From positions 1 to 64,000 of the forward strand of contig JBOGWX010000053.1 in the NCBI GenBank assembly GCA_050694055.1: a DNA stretch of 64,000 nt, in the 5' to 3' direction. The notes below the pieces were generated by a model. That model did no database searches and was not told where the DNA came from. It saw nothing but the letters and a program-made list of their open reading frames with translations. The number at the start of each line of letters is the position of its first letter. The stretch's first letter is position 1. Shown piece by piece: positions 35,710-44,151 of the stretch. Made by a program: the position numbers and the translations under genes. This DNA is from WHSV01 sp050694055. Lineage in GTDB: Bacteria > Actinomycetota > CADDZG01 > WHSQ01.

Positions 35710-37191
35710 TCAGGAACCGAGGTTGCGAATCAGCGTCGAGGCGTCCGGCGACACTTCCAGGAGCCCGTCTACGTGCGTCTTCGTGCCCCGGGTCGGCTCG
35801 AGCGTTGGCACCTTGCGCAGCGGCTCGTCGCCGATGTCGAAGATCAGTGCGTCCCACGACGCGGCGACGATGACGTCGCTGAAGCGCCTCAGGCATTCCC
35901 CTCGGAAATAGGCCCGTGTGTCCGACGGCGGGTGGTCGACGGCGTGCTCGATCTCGGAGTCGGTCACGAGTCGCTCGATCTTGCCCGACTCCAAGAGCTT
36001 ATAGTAGAGCCCCTTGCCCCGACGGACGTCGTGCCACTGGAGATCGACCATCTTCAGCTTGGAACTATCCCATTCGAGCGAGTCGCGGTCGCGGTATGCC
36101 CGCATAACGGACAGCTTGGCGACCCAGTCCAGCTCGCGGCCGAGCGACATCGGATCGGACTCGAGCCTGTCGAGGACACTCTCCCACCGCTCGAGCACGT
36201 CGTTCTCGACGTCCGAGATGTCGTTGTCCTGTGCGTACTTCTTAGCCAGCCGCAGGTACTCCCATTGCAGCTCGACCGCGGTGATGCGCCTACCGTCCTC
36301 TAGCTCGATGGTCGATCGCAGGTTCGTGTCGTGACTGACGGATTTCATCGCGCGCACCGGTTCCACCAGCGTGAAGTCATCGGTGATGAAGTCGTCCTCG
36401 ATCATCTTCAGAACGAGCGCCGTGGTCCCCAGCTTCAAGTAGGTCGCGACCTCGCACATGTTGGCGTCGCCGACGATCACGTGCAGCCGCCGGTAGATAT
36501 CGGGGTCGGCGTGAGGTTCGTCGCGGGTGTTGATGATCGGCCGTTTGAAAGTCGTCTCCAGTCCGACCTCGACTTCGAAGAAGTCTGCCCGCTGCGAGAT
36601 CTGATAACCGACCTCCTCGGCTCCGTTCTCGGCCCCCACCTTCCCTGCGCCGGTGAACACCTGGCGCGACACGAAGAAGGGGATCAGATTCTTCACGAGC
36701 GCCGGAAACGGCACCTTACGGTCGACCAGGTAGTTCTCGTGACAGCCGTACGAGTTGCCCTTGCCGTCCGAGTTGTTCTTGTAGATGAAGACTCGCTCGT
36801 GCTCGGGAACGATGTTGTAGGCGGCCTCCATCGAGTCCTCGAGTATCCGTTCCCCCGCCTTGTCCCAGATGACGCAGTCGCGCGCGTTCGAGCACTCGGG
36901 GCTCGAATACTCGGGGTGGGCGTGGTCCACGTAGTAGCGAGAGCCGTTGGGAAGGATGATGTTAACCAGCCCGGAGTCGTCCTCGGGAGTGGTCTCGGCG
37001 GGCGCGCGATCGAAGCCGCGCGCGTCCCTGAGGGGGTTCTCCTCCTCGTAGTCCCATCGCACCCGCTTGAACGCCGGCTTGGCGTAAGCGTTGATGAGCA
37101 GCGACGAGGTCAGGATCGGGTTGAAGTCCACGGCGCCCCGCACCGAGATGCCGTACTCGGTCTCTATGCCGCAGATCTTCGGAATGGCCAT
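35710..37191 (-). CDS. dop: Pup deamidase/depupylase Dop
   Basis: This 493-residue paralogue of PafA has the N-terminal GIETEYG metal-binding glutamate (Glu10) and Asp89 in YYVDHAHPEYSSPEC. The Dop-specific loop around residues 40-72 (DYEEENPLRDARGF onward) is absent from PafA. Dop removes Pup from substrates and, where Pup ends in glutamine, deamidates it. Here Pup already ends in glutamate, so only depupylation appears required. It lies 45 bp downstream of the mpa gene. Confidence 0.95.
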   Translation of the reverse strand: MAIPKICGIETEYGISVRGAVDFNPILTSSLLINAYAKPAFKRVRWDYEEENPLRDARGFDRAPAETTPEDDSGLVNIILPNGSRYYVDHAHPEYSSPECSNARDCVIWDKAGERILEDSMEAAYNIVPEHERVFIYKNNSDGKGNSYGCHENYLVDRKVPFPALVKNLIPFFVSRQVFTGAGKVGAENGAEEVGYQISQRADFFEVEVGLETTFKRPIINTRDEPHADPDIYRRLHVIVGDANMCEVATYLKLGTTALVLKMIEDDFITDDFTLVEPVRAMKSVSHDTNLRSTIELEDGRRITAVELQWEYLRLAKKYAQDNDISDVENDVLERWESVLDRLESDPMSLGRELDWVAKLSVMRAYRDRDSLEWDSSKLKMVDLQWHDVRRGKGLYYKLLESGKIERLVTDSEIEHAVDHPPSDTRAYFRGECLRRFSDVIVAASWDALIFDIGDEPLRKVPTLEPTRGTKTHVDGLLEVSPDASTLIRNLGS

Positions 37192-37236
37192 TAAGGAAGG
37201 GTACGACGAGAGCTACGGAACTTGCCCCACGTACGG

Positions 37237-39012
37237 CTAGAGATACTGCCCCGTCTGCACGTTCTCGACCTGACGCTGGCCCTCGCCGTCTTTGTGCTCG
37301 CCGACCAAAGTCCGGATGTAGACGATCCGCTCGCCCTTCTTGCCCGAGATCTTGGCCCAGTCGTCGGGATTGGTCGTGTTGGGAAGATCCTCGTTCTCGC
37401 GGTACTCCTGGTGGATGGCGTTCAGCAGGTCGGTGGCGCCGACCCCCTTGACCCCACCTCCGATGTGACGCTTGATCGCCATCTTCTTGGCCCGCCGCAC
37501 GATGTTTTCGATCATGGCCCCCGAGGAGAAGTCCTTGAAGTACAGAACCTCCTTGTCGCCGTTGGCATAGGTGACTTCCAGAAACTTGTTATCGTCGGCC
37601 ACCGAGTACATCTTCTCGACGGTCGCCTCGATGATGGCTCCGACGGCGCCTTTCGCCGAACCATGATTGTCGATCTCTTCTTTCGCGATCGGGAGGGTCG
37701 GCGTCAGGTACTTGCGGAAGATGTCCATAGCGGCGCGCTCGTCGGGACGTTCGATCTTGATCTTCACGTCGAGCCTTCCCGGACGCAGGATGGCGGGATC
37801 GATGAGATCCTCTCGGTTCGATGCCCCAACCACGATGACGTTCTTCAAGCTCTCGACACCATCGATCTCGGCAAGTAGTTGGGGCACGATGGTCGACTCG
37901 ATGTCGCTGGAGATGCCGGAACCGCGGGTTCTGAACAACGAGTCCATCTCGTCGAAGAAGACGATGACCGGCACTCCCTCGTCTGACTTTTCCTTGGCGC
38001 GCTGGAAGATCAAACGGATCTGCCGTTCGGTCTCGCCCACGTACTTATTGAGCAGTTCGGGACCCTTGATGTTGAGGAAGTAGCTCCTCCGCTGGTCGGT
38101 CCCCGTGCGCTCGGCGACCTTCTTGGCGAGCGAGTTGGCGACCGCCTTGGCCACGAGGGTCTTCCCGCAGCCGGGTGGTCCGTAGAGCAGGATGCCCTTG
38201 GGTGGATCGAGGTGGTGCTCCCGGAACAGGTCGGCGTACAGGTACGGCAACTCCACGGCGTCGCGTATCTCTTCGATCTGGTCAGCCAACCCGCCGATGT
38301 CCTCGTAGCTGATGTCGGGAACCTCTTCGAGGATGAGCTCTTCGACCTCGGGCTTGGGCAGTCGCTCGAGCACGTGTCCTGACTTCGCGTCCATCAACAG
38401 GCTGTCGCCGGCGCGAATCTTCTCGTGCAGCAAGGGGTCCGCAAGTTCGACGACTCGCTCCTCGTCCGTCCGAGCGATTACCAGCGCTCGCCTACCGTCC
38501 TCGAACACCTCCTTGAGCGTTACGACTTCACCCTGCAGCTCGAAGGAGTGGGCGCCGATGATGTTGAGCGCCTCGTTGAGCATGACTTCCTGGCCCCTGC
38601 GCAGATCGTCCAGTTGGATCTCGGGAGAGAGATGCACGCGCATCTTCCGGCCGTTGCTGAAGACGTCGGCGGTGCCTTCGTCGTCGATCCCCTCGATGAA
38701 CACGCCGTAGGTGCAAGGTGGCTGAGAGAGCTTCTCGACCTCCTCCTTGAGCGCCACGAGTTGGTCGCGCGCCTCGCGGAGGGTCGAGGAAAGCCGCTCG
38801 TTGCTCGAACGGGACGACTCGAGCTCCGCGGCCGTCTCCGACAGCCGCTTCTCGAGCGCATGTATTCGCCGAGGCGCCGCTTCGAGCTTCCTGCGAGTCA
38901 AAGCAAGCTCGTCCTCGAGCAGCTTGAGCTGACCTTGAAGCTCTTGCACCTCTCGGTCGTACCGGACGATTCTGCGTTCGACCTCGCCGTCGGTGACCGC
39001 AACCACCTCCAA
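37237..39012 (-). CDS. mpa: proteasome-associated AAA+ ATPase Mpa/ARC
   Basis: This 591-residue unfoldase feeds pupylated proteins to the 20S proteasome. It has an N-terminal coiled coil (about residues 15-95) that binds Pup, a double OB region (100-225) and a AAA domain with Walker A GPPGCGKT at 278-285 and Walker B VIVFFDEMDSLF. The last residues GQYL match the proteasome-docking tail of the family. The start is TTG 39012, next to a GGAGG; the exact start is uncertain by a few residues. Confidence 0.95.
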   Translation of the reverse strand: MEVVAVTDGEVERRIVRYDREVQELQGQLKLLEDELALTRRKLEAAPRRIHALEKRLSETAAELESSRSSNERLSSTLREARDQLVALKEEVEKLSQPPCTYGVFIEGIDDEGTADVFSNGRKMRVHLSPEIQLDDLRRGQEVMLNEALNIIGAHSFELQGEVVTLKEVFEDGRRALVIARTDEERVVELADPLLHEKIRAGDSLLMDAKSGHVLERLPKPEVEELILEEVPDISYEDIGGLADQIEEIRDAVELPYLYADLFREHHLDPPKGILLYGPPGCGKTLVAKAVANSLAKKVAERTGTDQRRSYFLNIKGPELLNKYVGETERQIRLIFQRAKEKSDEGVPVIVFFDEMDSLFRTRGSGISSDIESTIVPQLLAEIDGVESLKNVIVVGASNREDLIDPAILRPGRLDVKIKIERPDERAAMDIFRKYLTPTLPIAKEEIDNHGSAKGAVGAIIEATVEKMYSVADDNKFLEVTYANGDKEVLYFKDFSSGAMIENIVRRAKKMAIKRHIGGGVKGVGATDLLNAIHQEYRENEDLPNTTNPDDWAKISGKKGERIVYIRTLVGEHKDGEGQRQVENVQTGQYL

Positions 39013-39067
39013 TGGCTCTCGAAAAGACTACTCCCAACCCTTGGCAAGAGGGATGATTCCTTGCGTG

Positions 39068-39096
39068 CTTATCGGTTTGCCCGATAGTGAACTCAA
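39068..39096 (-). promoter_or_regulatory. candidate mpa promoter with overlapping palindrome
   Basis: On the minus strand TTGAGT (39091-39096) and GATAAG (39068-39073) are spaced by 17 bp. A perfect inverted repeat TATCGG-5nt-CCGATA at 39070-39086 overlaps the -10 and spacer, suggesting a repressor or activator site. It lies 56 bp upstream of the mpa start in the 107-bp gap after trmI. This is sequence inspection only. Confidence 0.45.
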
Positions 39097-39119
39097 GTTT
39101 TCTCTCACGCGTCGAGCCG

Positions 39120-39914
39120 TCAGTCCCCCAGCTTTCGAGCCGTGATCAGGAAACCCGTGTGGGCCACCATGCGATGATCGGGACGAACCGAGCTGCCTTC
39201 GATGTTCCAGGTGCGCACCAGGCCCTCGAGCGTTTCGATCATCCCGAAGCCAAGCCTTCTCAGTGCGTCCACGGTCTGCTGCACCTGCGGAATGGTCGGT
39301 AGGTAACAGCAGATGATGCCCCCGGCCGTCAGCGAGTCCGTGGCGGTGCCCACCGCACGCCATGGCTCGGGCATATCGAGCACTATGCGGTCGAACGTCA
39401 CGTCGGGCACTCCCTCGAAAACGTCGCCCAGCCGCAGCTCGAGGTTGCCGGGCGCTCCGCCGCGGCCCTCGAACCAGGTGCTCACGTTGGCGCGCGCTTG
39501 ATCGTAATGATCCTGTCGCAGCTCGTAGGAGACCACCCGGCCCCCCTCACCCACCGCGCGGGCCAGTGCCAGTGTCAACGACGCGGACCCCGTGCCTGCT
39601 TCGAGGACGGTCGCCCCCGGATAGATGTCGGCGTAAACGAGGATCAGGCCCACGTCCTTCGGATAGACGACCTGGGCTCCGCGTTTCATCTTTAGTACGA
39701 AGTCGCTCAACGTGGGACGAACGGCAAGTAGACGCCCGCCCTTCGAAGCTTGCACGCGCAGACCCTCGAGCTCGCCGATCACCGCGTCATGCTCGACCGT
39801 GCCCATGTGCGAATGGAACTGCCTGCCCGCCTCGAGCGTGATCAGGTAGCGCCTCTCCTTCGAATCGATCAGCAGTGCGCGCTCCCCCGGCTCGAACGGC
39901 TTACCCGGCGTCAT
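39120..39914 (-). CDS. trmI: tRNA (adenine-N1)-methyltransferase TrmI
   Basis: This 264-residue SAM-dependent enzyme makes m1A58 in the T-loop of tRNA. The N-terminal beta domain is followed by the Rossmann fold with ATVLEAGTGSASLTLALA (residues 101-118) and the catalytic DMPEPW near residue 190. The ATG at 39912-39914 overlaps the ttuA stop (ATGA); the upstream extension is rejected. Mycobacterium also has this gene near mpa. Pairing with a tRNA thiolation gene suggests a tRNA-modification unit, since m1A58 and s2T54 stabilise the same T-arm. Confidence 0.92.
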   Translation of the reverse strand: MTPGKPFEPGERALLIDSKERRYLITLEAGRQFHSHMGTVEHDAVIGELEGLRVQASKGGRLLAVRPTLSDFVLKMKRGAQVVYPKDVGLILVYADIYPGATVLEAGTGSASLTLALARAVGEGGRVVSYELRQDHYDQARANVSTWFEGRGGAPGNLELRLGDVFEGVPDVTFDRIVLDMPEPWRAVGTATDSLTAGGIICCYLPTIPQVQQTVDALRRLGFGMIETLEGLVRTWNIEGSSVRPDHRMVAHTGFLITARKLGD

Positions 39915-40912
39915 GCCGGATCTCTGCCTGCGCCCAGCGTCCTCGTTGTTGTCCTGGGGGGCTTTCGGCTCAACGCCAGCTCCTTGGTGTTGCAGAACGC
40001 GCAGCGAGGCTCGCCGGACTTCCTCCGCACGGTCGGAGCCCGGCAGACCACGCAGGCGACCACATCGACGCCGCCGGTCGCCTCCTCGGCGTTGCGGAAG
40101 CGATCTGCCGCCTCTCTCAAGAAACGCGTGTAGAACTGGCTCTTCGTGCCCGGCGACTTGTCCTCGAGAAGCGTGATCGCTTCCTTGTAACGGTGTTGCG
40201 TGTTGCCCTCGACCATCGGGCACTCCTCGATGATGTAGTCGATGCCTCGTAACAGGGTGTAAGCCGCGGTCTCTCGCTCGGAGAGTTTCACCAGGGGCTT
40301 GACCTTGCGCACCAAAGCCACGCGGGCATCGTCGCCTTCGCCCAGAATGCGCTCATCCAGCACGGGCCTCTGGCGGCCCAGCATGTCGGTGTTCCAGTGA
40401 AGGACATTGCCCAACAACGTCGCCACCTCGTCATCCAGGTTGTGGCCCGTGACGAGCACCTCGAAGCCCTCCTCGAGAGCCGCCCGGTTGAACTCGTAGC
40501 GTTTGTTCAAGCCGCAGCCGGAACACGGCACCCTGCGCGTCAACGTCGACAGCTCGGGCACGGTGAAGCCGTGCTCGTCGACCAGGGTCCTCAGGATCAG
40601 CTTTGCGTCGCGCTCGCCGGCGAACTTGATCGAGAGGTCGCGCGACCGCTCCGAATAGCGCCCGATTCCTAGATCGAGATGAAAGCCCGTGACCTCGTAG
40701 CCGAGGTCCAGCAGGATGTCCCACAGCCCCAGGGAGTCCTTGCCCCCGGAGACCGCAAGCAGCAACCGGTCGTCGGGTTCAAACATCTTGAACTCTTTGA
40801 TGGTCCGGCCCACTTGGTTGCGAACGTGCTCCAGAAAGTGGCCCCCGCAGAAGGCGGCATTGTGCCTGCGGATATCCACCACGGCGTGAGCGCGGCAGAC
40901 CTTGCACTTCAT
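39911..40912 (-). CDS. ttuA: TtuA-type tRNA 2-thiolation enzyme
   Basis: This 333-residue ATP-pyrophosphatase of the TtcA/TtuA family has an N-terminal zinc site (Cys3, Cys6, Cys22, His25), the PP-loop SGGKDS at residues 55-60, a central CSGCG with a partner cysteine that can hold an Fe-S cluster, and a C-terminal zinc knuckle (CVVCRAPTV ... CAFC). TtuA installs 2-thio at T54 using sulfur from the ubiquitin-like TtuB. The adjacent upstream gene encodes just such a carrier with an ATGA overlap. Confidence 0.87.
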   Translation of the reverse strand: MKCKVCRAHAVVDIRRHNAAFCGGHFLEHVRNQVGRTIKEFKMFEPDDRLLLAVSGGKDSLGLWDILLDLGYEVTGFHLDLGIGRYSERSRDLSIKFAGERDAKLILRTLVDEHGFTVPELSTLTRRVPCSGCGLNKRYEFNRAALEEGFEVLVTGHNLDDEVATLLGNVLHWNTDMLGRQRPVLDERILGEGDDARVALVRKVKPLVKLSERETAAYTLLRGIDYIIEECPMVEGNTQHRYKEAITLLEDKSPGTKSQFYTRFLREAADRFRNAEEATGGVDVVACVVCRAPTVRRKSGEPRCAFCNTKELALSRKPPRTTTRTLGAGRDPA

Positions 40913-41121
40913 CGAGGATCGCCCTCCTCTCCTCCGGATAGGACAGGCCGCACCTCGACCTCATCGGTATCGCGCACTCGCTCGTCGCGCGTCAGGAGAG
41001 TCTTGTCCCTGATCACGAGCACGGACTCGGGCACGATGCCAAGCTCCTCCAGAAGGGCGACCACCGTCCTCGGGCCCTGCAGCTCGACGACCCGGTCCGG
41101 ATTACGAAGCTTGACCTGCAT
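40909..41121 (-). CDS. ThiS/MoaD/TtuB-like sulfur-carrier protein with post-GG tail
   Basis: This 70-residue beta-grasp protein has the typical core VVALLEELGIVPESVLVIRD and the ending VEVRPVLSGG, followed by six further residues EEGDPR. In ThiS, MoaD and TtuB the Gly-Gly is normally terminal so that it can be adenylated and thiocarboxylated. Here the tail would have to be cut, or the protein works differently. The codons for GGEE (GGA GGA GAG GAG) form the Shine-Dalgarno region of ttuA, and its stop overlaps the ttuA ATG. It probably supplies sulfur to TtuA. Confidence 0.82.
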   Translation of the reverse strand: MQVKLRNPDRVVELQGPRTVVALLEELGIVPESVLVIRDKTLLTRDERVRDTDEVEVRPVLSGGEEGDPR

Positions 41122-41134
41122 GCTCTCAGGGTAG

Positions 41135-42253
41135 CTAGTCGCCGAGGGTCACGGGACGCTCCTCGAGATCGACCTCGACCTCTCGCTCACCGTCGGGTCC
41201 GACCAGGGTCAGCGTAACCGTGTCGTCGGGGTCGAACTCGGCCAGCGTGTCTGTCAAGTCGGTGGGCGACTCGATCGCATCGCCGTCGAGAGCGGTGATG
41301 ACCTCGCCGACCTCTATACCGGCAGCGTCGGCGGGACCATCGGGGAACACCTCGAGGAGCCCGGCGCCGCTGACCTCGTCGGGCAGGTCGAACTGGTCGC
41401 TGACTTCGGGATCATTGGGATCTGCGATTCCAACGCCGAGCCAGGCGCGTTTCTCCGGCGGATTCTCGATGATCTCCTCGACGATGGGGAGGGCGGTGTC
41501 GATCGAGATGGCAAAACCAACGTTCTCGGCCGAGGCCGCAGAGGCGGCGGCGGTATTGATGCCGACCAGGCGGCCGGCCGTATCGACCAGCGCGCCACCC
41601 GAGTTGCCCGGATTGATGGCCGCGTCCGTCTGCAGCACGCCCTGAAGCTCCTCCCGCCCCGTGGGCCCGCCTCCCACCGCGATGTCGCGCTCCTTGGCGG
41701 AGACGATCCCGGCGGTCACGGTCGCGCCGCCGAGGCCCAGGGGAAAGCCCAAGGCGATGACCTCGTCGCCCAGGCGCAGGCTGTCCTCGGTGCCCAGCTT
41801 GATCGCCTGCAGGCCCTCGACGTCGACCTTGATCACCGCGAGGTCCTTCTCGGGGTCGGTGCCGATCACCGAACCTTGGGTCTTGCGGTCGTCGAGGGTC
41901 TCGTCGGTGAAGACGACTTCGACGTTGGCTGCTCCCTCGATGACGTGGTTGTTCGTCACGATGTAGCCCGCGTCGTCCACGATGACGCCCGAGCCCTGCG
42001 CCCGGGACTCGTTTCCCCCGAAGGACTCGTCGAGGCCGACGACCTTGACGTTGACCACCGAGGGCAGCGCGCGGTCGACGACGTCCGCGATCCCGGAGCT
42101 CTGTACGGGCTCGGTGCTCTGTTCGAGGGTGACCTCGTCCCCCTCGTCGAACGTGGGAGCCTCGCGGCCCCCGTCTGTACGCGACAGAGTCAGCGCGCAC
42201 GCCGGCAACAGGAGTGTGAGGAGCATGATCAGGGCGAGCCGTCGAAGTCTCAT
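41135..42253 (-). CDS. HtrA/DegP-type serine protease, lipoprotein
   Basis: This 372-residue secreted trypsin-like protease has an N-terminal signal with lipobox LPAC (Cys19), so it is likely anchored to the outer face of the cytoplasmic membrane. The catalytic triad is His103 (VTNNHVI), Asp137 (EKDLAVIKV) and Ser218 (NPGNSGGAL). A single PDZ domain (about 275-360, with GLLEVFPDGPADAAGIEVGE) follows. It probably degrades or refolds damaged envelope proteins. It lies 13 bp upstream of the sulfur-carrier gene on the same strand. Confidence 0.93.
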   Translation of the reverse strand: MRLRRLALIMLLTLLLPACALTLSRTDGGREAPTFDEGDEVTLEQSTEPVQSSGIADVVDRALPSVVNVKVVGLDESFGGNESRAQGSGVIVDDAGYIVTNNHVIEGAANVEVVFTDETLDDRKTQGSVIGTDPEKDLAVIKVDVEGLQAIKLGTEDSLRLGDEVIALGFPLGLGGATVTAGIVSAKERDIAVGGGPTGREELQGVLQTDAAINPGNSGGALVDTAGRLVGINTAAASAASAENVGFAISIDTALPIVEEIIENPPEKRAWLGVGIADPNDPEVSDQFDLPDEVSGAGLLEVFPDGPADAAGIEVGEVITALDGDAIESPTDLTDTLAEFDPDDTVTLTLVGPDGEREVEVDLEERPVTLGD

Positions 42254-42299
42254 GTCCGTCTAAGGATAGAGAGGTCGTGATTTAGATCGTGACGACGGT

Positions 42300-42677
42300 C
42301 TATGAGGGCACCTCGACGGCTTCGACGTCGAACTCCCCGCCGCTTATCCCGCCCAGGGCGAAGACCACCAGGTAGGTTCCCGGCGTCAGAGCGATGGAGT
42401 CGGTGATCGTGGTGGTCTCCTCGGTCGCTCCCTGTAGACCCCAGGTGGTCTGCCGGCGCTGTGGCCCCTCGTAGATGATCTCTCTGCTGTCCTTGTCGAC
42501 GAGGTAGAAGCGTTCGGCATAGTGACCGGCGGGCGCCACCCATTGACGCCACACCGAAAAGGGAAGGGTGCGCCCGCCGCGCACGGGGATTCCCGTGTCT
42601 CCCTGAGAGGGCTTGACCGGCTTGATGATGAAATCGAGAACCCTGCGCTGCGGTCCCTTGATGTCGGCTGTGGGCAT
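42300..42677 (-). CDS. hypothetical protein
   Basis: This 125-residue protein is of unknown family. It lacks a signal peptide and is rich in beta-prone segments, with TLPFSVWRQWVAPAGHYAERF in the middle and LTPGTYLVVFALGG near the end, suggesting a small beta-sandwich. It follows the small NTF2-like gene by 4 bp and precedes the htrA gene by 46 bp, so it is probably part of the same minus-strand transcript. I see no catalytic motif and offer no function. Confidence 0.6.
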   Translation of the reverse strand: MPTADIKGPQRRVLDFIIKPVKPSQGDTGIPVRGGRTLPFSVWRQWVAPAGHYAERFYLVDKDSREIIYEGPQRRQTTWGLQGATEETTTITDSIALTPGTYLVVFALGGISGGEFDVEAVEVPS

Positions 42678-42681
42678 TCGC

Positions 42682-42975
42682 CTAGAGCACCCTTAGGTGC
42701 ACGATCCTGGGGCGTCCCTCCCGCTCCTCCCAGGTCGAGGCGACCTTGGTCGTCCCGCCGTCACCGGAGTAGGCGATGATCGCCACATAGGCGCCGCCCT
42801 CCTTGTCGATCTCGGTCACCTCTGAGCCGCTGAGGTCCTTGGGCAACGCCTTCATGACCCCGGGCGCCTGCTCGGCGGCCTCCGGCGTGAGGTCCCGTCC
42901 CGCCGTCTTGAAGTCACCTGCGACGGTCGCCTTGCCATGGTTCTCCGCGTGTTGTCTGACGGCGTTCTCGTCCAC
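42682..42975 (-). CDS. small hypothetical protein (possible NTF2-like fold)
   Basis: This protein has 97 residues from GTG 42973-42975, which follows AGGAGG by seven bases; this start is preferred over an upstream in-frame ATG. The pattern of an N-terminal helix (AVRQHAENHGKATVAGDF) followed by strands ending in ASTWEEREGRPRIVHLRVL recalls NTF2/SnoaL-like folds. No active-site residues are clear. It probably belongs to one operon with the DsbA-like gene upstream and the hypothetical gene downstream. Confidence 0.6.
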   Translation of the reverse strand: MDENAVRQHAENHGKATVAGDFKTAGRDLTPEAAEQAPGVMKALPKDLSGSEVTEIDKEGGAYVAIIAYSGDGGTTKVASTWEEREGRPRIVHLRVL

Positions 42976-42989
42976 AACCGATCCTCCTG

Positions 42990-43673
42990 TCACTCTCCGG
43001 CCGCTCGGGTGAGCAGCTCTTCATATATCCAGGGCTCGTCCCTGGATACCACCGGAAAGCCCTCGCCGTGCTTGCCCTCCCAGTCCACGGTCACCCCCGG
43101 GTTGTGAACGCTGGTGCCATCGGGGAAGAAGAAGTGGGGGCTGCCCTCGACCTTATGCGTCTTCGCCACCTCGAGATCGCCGAAGATCGCGCGGCGTGCC
43201 TCCCCTTCGACGAGCGCGTTCTCGAGTGACCCCTCGTCCACTCCCGGGGCCGAGACCGCCACGCCCATGATCTCGTGGAGCATCGAGATGTTCCGGCTGT
43301 CTCGAAACAACGCCAGCCGCAGAGCCCGATCGAGCTCTGCCGAGGCCTCGAGACTCTGTCTCTTCGCGGCGTACACGGCCTCGAGCGCCGGGAGAATGGT
43401 CACCGGCCACTCGTCGGGCCGGCCCTGCCAGACTTGCCAGCCGGCGCCCGGCTCCACGCCCCCGACCACCGGGATCTCCGCATCGAGGATTCGCTTCGGA
43501 GTCGACTGACCGTTTATGAGCTCGAGCGGAAACGCCCTGACGTCGAGCGCCAGCCGGTCTTGGAGGCCGAGCCGCGTGCGGGTCGAGTGCCAGCGATGGA
43601 CCGCGGCATGTGCCCAGGGACATGCGATGTCGGCGAACAAGACCACGGTTCCGGAGGGTACTTCGATGACCAC
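42990..43673 (-). CDS. DsbA/FrnE-like thioredoxin-fold protein
   Basis: This thioredoxin-fold protein is of the DsbA/2-hydroxychromene-2-carboxylate isomerase group. The active-site position reads ADIACPWAHAAV, so only one cysteine of the CxxC remains (CPWA); HFFFPDGTSVHNPG near the end contains the cis-proline-type region. GTG 43671-43673 follows AAAGGAAGCGA and gives 227 residues. A longer reading begins at ATG 43719-43721, which overlaps the start codon of the divergent HIT gene. It is likely an isomerase or glutathione/mycothiol-linked enzyme rather than an oxidase. Confidence 0.78.
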   Translation of the reverse strand: MVIEVPSGTVVLFADIACPWAHAAVHRWHSTRTRLGLQDRLALDVRAFPLELINGQSTPKRILDAEIPVVGGVEPGAGWQVWQGRPDEWPVTILPALEAVYAAKRQSLEASAELDRALRLALFRDSRNISMLHEIMGVAVSAPGVDEGSLENALVEGEARRAIFGDLEVAKTHKVEGSPHFFFPDGTSVHNPGVTVDWEGKHGEGFPVVSRDEPWIYEELLTRAAGE

Positions 43674-43719
43674 TCGCTTCCTTTTCTCGTCGTCGCTCGA
43701 GCGACTATCGTCGGTGGAC

Positions 43720-44151
43720 ATGTGCGCCTTCTGTGACATCGCGGCCGGCAGGGTGACCGCTGAGGTCGTTCTGGCGGACGACCTCATGCTTGCGTTTCTG
43801 GACTTCCGGCCTCTGTTCGTGGGTCATACGCTCCTCATACCCCGTTCTCACGTCGAGACCTTTGCCGATCTGCCCGACGACTTGCTCGCCCCCTTCTTCG
43901 CCACCGCGCGGCTCCTCAGCCGGGCCATGGAGGAGGTCCTGGGAGCTCAGGGCTCCTTCGTCGCGATGAACAACCGGATCAGCCAGAGCGTCCCTCATCT
44001 GCACGTGCACGTCGTGCCCCGCCGCCGCAAGGACGGGTTGCGCGGGTTTTTCTGGCCCCGTACGAAGTACGCCGGCGACGCGGCCATGGCCGAGGTCGCA
44101 GCGGAGCTACGAGAGGGCATCGCCGCGCTGAAGGCCGCCCATGAAGTCTGA
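43720..44151 (+). CDS. HIT-family nucleotide hydrolase
   Basis: This 143-residue histidine-triad protein has the motif HLHVHVV at residues 93-99 and an N-terminal CAFC pair typical of HIT proteins that bind zinc. HIT enzymes hydrolyse nucleoside phosphoramidates, dinucleoside polyphosphates or related adenylates. The ATG at 43720 is divergent from the DsbA-like gene with almost no intergenic space. The 3' end overlaps the ATG of the next hydrolase by 11 bp. Confidence 0.9.
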   Translation: MCAFCDIAAGRVTAEVVLADDLMLAFLDFRPLFVGHTLLIPRSHVETFADLPDDLLAPFFATARLLSRAMEEVLGAQGSFVAMNNRISQSVPHLHVHVVPRRRKDGLRGFFWPRTKYAGDAAMAEVAAELREGIAALKAAHEV

